DNA from: AP-15 sp963737145
GTDB taxonomy: Bacteria > Pseudomonadota > Alphaproteobacteria > ATCC43930 > CGMCC-115725
Length of the DNA stretch: 64,000 bases
Reading direction: 5' to 3'
NCBI GenBank assembly: GCA_963737145.1
Contig: CAVTRO010000004.1
Coordinates: forward strand, 310,001-374,000
Every line of letters begins with the position of its first letter. Position 1 is the stretch's first letter. The position numbers and the translations under genes were made by a program. A model generated the notes under the pieces. That model was not told where the DNA came from, ran no database searches, and saw only the letters and a list, made by a program, of their open reading frames with translations. Shown here one piece after another: positions 63,161-64,000 of this stretch.

Positions 63161-63804
63161 TGTGAGGTCCGCAGCGGCGATTGCTCGGCCAGGCGCCATA
63201 GATACCAGCTCGCCACCGTCCGATAGGGCTGCCACCGGACGCCGTAGGTTTCGACGTCCTTGCGCGCCGGCAGCTCACCCTGAGTGTAGGCGCGAGCAAA
63301 ACCCTTGCGGATGCCGTAATCGTCCGCCGGCAGCACATCCGGCCGGCCGAGCCGGAAGATCAGCAGCATCTCGACGGTCCACCGGCCGATCCCACGAACC
63401 GTGGTCAACCGCTCGATGATCGCCTCGTCCTCCATGAGGTGGATCTCGGCGAGAGTGGGGATCTCCCCGGTGGCGGTTTTAGCGGCGAGGTCGCGCAGCG
63501 AAAGGAGCTTGGAGCGCGACAGGCCGGCGCCGCGCAGTTCATCCTCGGATGCGGCGAGGACCTGTTCGGCCGTCGGGTCCGTGCCGGGAAACAGCGCGCA
63601 GAACCGTGCAAAAATCGTCGCTGCGGCCTTGCCGGTCAGCTGCTGATAGACGATTGCCCGCGCCAGCGCGGCAAAGATGCTGGACGCGGCCATCGGCTGC
63701 AGACCAAACGGGCCGACTGCGTCGATGATGCGCGCCAGAGTTTCGTCGCGAGCGCGCAGGTGCTCGACCGCTGTCGCCGGCTCGAAACCGAGCCCCTCAT
63801 TCAT
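63157..63804 (-). CDS. DNA-3-methyladenine glycosylase II-like (AlkA family)
   Basis: 215 residues, HhH-GPD base-excision glycosylase. AARAIVYQQLTGKAAATIFARF-like N-terminal helix, HhH motif VRGIGRWTVEMLLIFRLGRPDVLPADDYGI with the catalytic Asp in PADDYG. Removes alkylated purines from DNA. It lacks an N-terminal AlkA TBP-like domain and has no iron-sulfur Cys cluster, so it is the short bacterial form. ATG 63804 overlaps the stop of the upstream alkyltransferase (ATGA), and its own stop overlaps pyrF, so all three are one operon. Confidence 0.9.
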   Translation of the reverse strand: MNEGLGFEPATAVEHLRARDETLARIIDAVGPFGLQPMAASSIFAALARAIVYQQLTGKAAATIFARFCALFPGTDPTAEQVLAASEDELRGAGLSRSKLLSLRDLAAKTATGEIPTLAEIHLMEDEAIIERLTTVRGIGRWTVEMLLIFRLGRPDVLPADDYGIRKGFARAYTQGELPARKDVETYGVRWQPYRTVASWYLWRLAEQSPLRTSQ

Positions 63805-64000
63805 TCGCCGCGTTCGATCGCCAGCATGCGGCGTTTCGTCGCCGTGCCGCCATGGGCCAAAAAGCCGCCGATCTTGCCGCCGGCGGCCAGCACGCGGTGG
63901 CACGGCACCACGATCGGGAAGGGGTTGCGCCCGAGCGCCTGGCCGACGGCGCGCGCCGCGGCCGCGGCGCCGAGCCGCGCTGCGACCTCGCCATAGGCGA
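63801..64000 (-). CDS. ogt: Methylated-DNA-protein-cysteine methyltransferase C-terminal part, partial at right edge
   Basis: The visible 66 residues (AYGEVAARLGAAAAARAVGQALGRNPFPIVVPCHRVLAAGGKIGGFLAHGGTATKRRMLAIE) form the C-terminal DNA-binding and active-site part of O6-alkylguanine-DNA alkyltransferase. The acceptor Cys lies in VPCHRV. Transfers alkyl groups from guanine O6 to this Cys. The gene continues beyond the window, so it could be stand-alone ogt or the end of a multi-domain Ada. Its TGA overlaps the alkA-like ATG. It starts an alkylation-repair operon with that glycosylase. Confidence 0.92.
   Translation of the reverse strand, partial: AYGEVAARLGAAAAARAVGQALGRNPFPIVVPCHRVLAAGGKIGGFLAHGGTATKRRMLAIERGE

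Overview
The window looks like a chromosome segment of a GC-rich alphaproteobacterium, probably an uncultured soil or water member of the Rhodospirillales/Rhizobiales breadth. The evidence is the set of gene families (lpxI-lpxB, an AapJQMP amino-acid ABC transporter, cyoABCD quinol oxidase, SoxCD, class III CoA transferases, three luciferase-like oxidoreductases) and the palindromic intergenic repeats typical of that group. No tRNA, rRNA, CRISPR array, phage module or complete insertion sequence was seen.

Layout. 0-2 kb: end of the lipid A operon (lpxI and lpxB in one open frame) and a glyoxalase. 2-13.5 kb: accessory oxidoreductases: a frameshifted MFS transporter, two tandem FMN-dependent 2-hydroxy-acid oxidases (the second broken), an aldo-keto reductase, a TauD-type dioxygenase, two LLM oxidoreductases, a hydrolase and a glutamine-synthetase-like ligase. 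13.5-15.4 kb: a more A/T-rich islet with a membrane-anchored beta-barrel protein, a CutA/NIF3-like protein and a SET-domain protein. 15.5-20.8 kb: four consecutive genes (N-formylglutamate amidohydrolase, isochorismatase-like hydrolase, BisC-type molybdoenzyme, MmgE/PrpD) all carry several frameshifts. 20.9-25.9 kb: secreted trypsin-like protease, a MITE-like repeat, a CNT nucleoside transporter and gamma-glutamyltransferase. 26-32 kb: a two-subunit NAD-linked formate dehydrogenase and a formyl-CoA transferase. 32-36 kb: cyoABCD. 36-43 kb: a TfdA-like dioxygenase / maleate-isomerase-like / CoA-transferase operon, a beta-lactamase-fold hydrolase, and a sulfite dehydrogenase pair (SoxCD). 43-49.8 kb: adenylate cyclase, isoaspartyl peptidase, MFS exporter, dodecin, HtrA-like protease, HTH protein. 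49.8-55.4 kb: a second, membrane-bound formate dehydrogenase whose catalytic subunit needs an in-frame UGA read as selenocysteine. 55.4-64 kb: uracil-DNA glycosylase-like protein, a junction where two convergent genes are both cut, the aap operon interrupted by a GIY-YIG nuclease gene between inverted repeats, and a repair cluster (ogt-alkA-pyrF).

Working together. Two formate dehydrogenases (one soluble NAD-linked, one selenocysteine enzyme with an NrfD membrane anchor), sulfite dehydrogenase and a cyo quinol oxidase suggest an aerobic respiratory chain able to use formate and sulfite as side electron donors. Formyl-CoA:oxalate CoA-transferase next to the NAD-linked enzyme suggests oxalate or formyl-CoA as a formate source, although oxalyl-CoA decarboxylase is not in the window.

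Caution. Many frameshifts fall at short homopolymer runs and some compensate each other within one gene. That favours residual sequencing error in parts of the assembly, while the glutathionylspermidine synthase remnant and the 56.49 kb junction look like real decay or misassembly.
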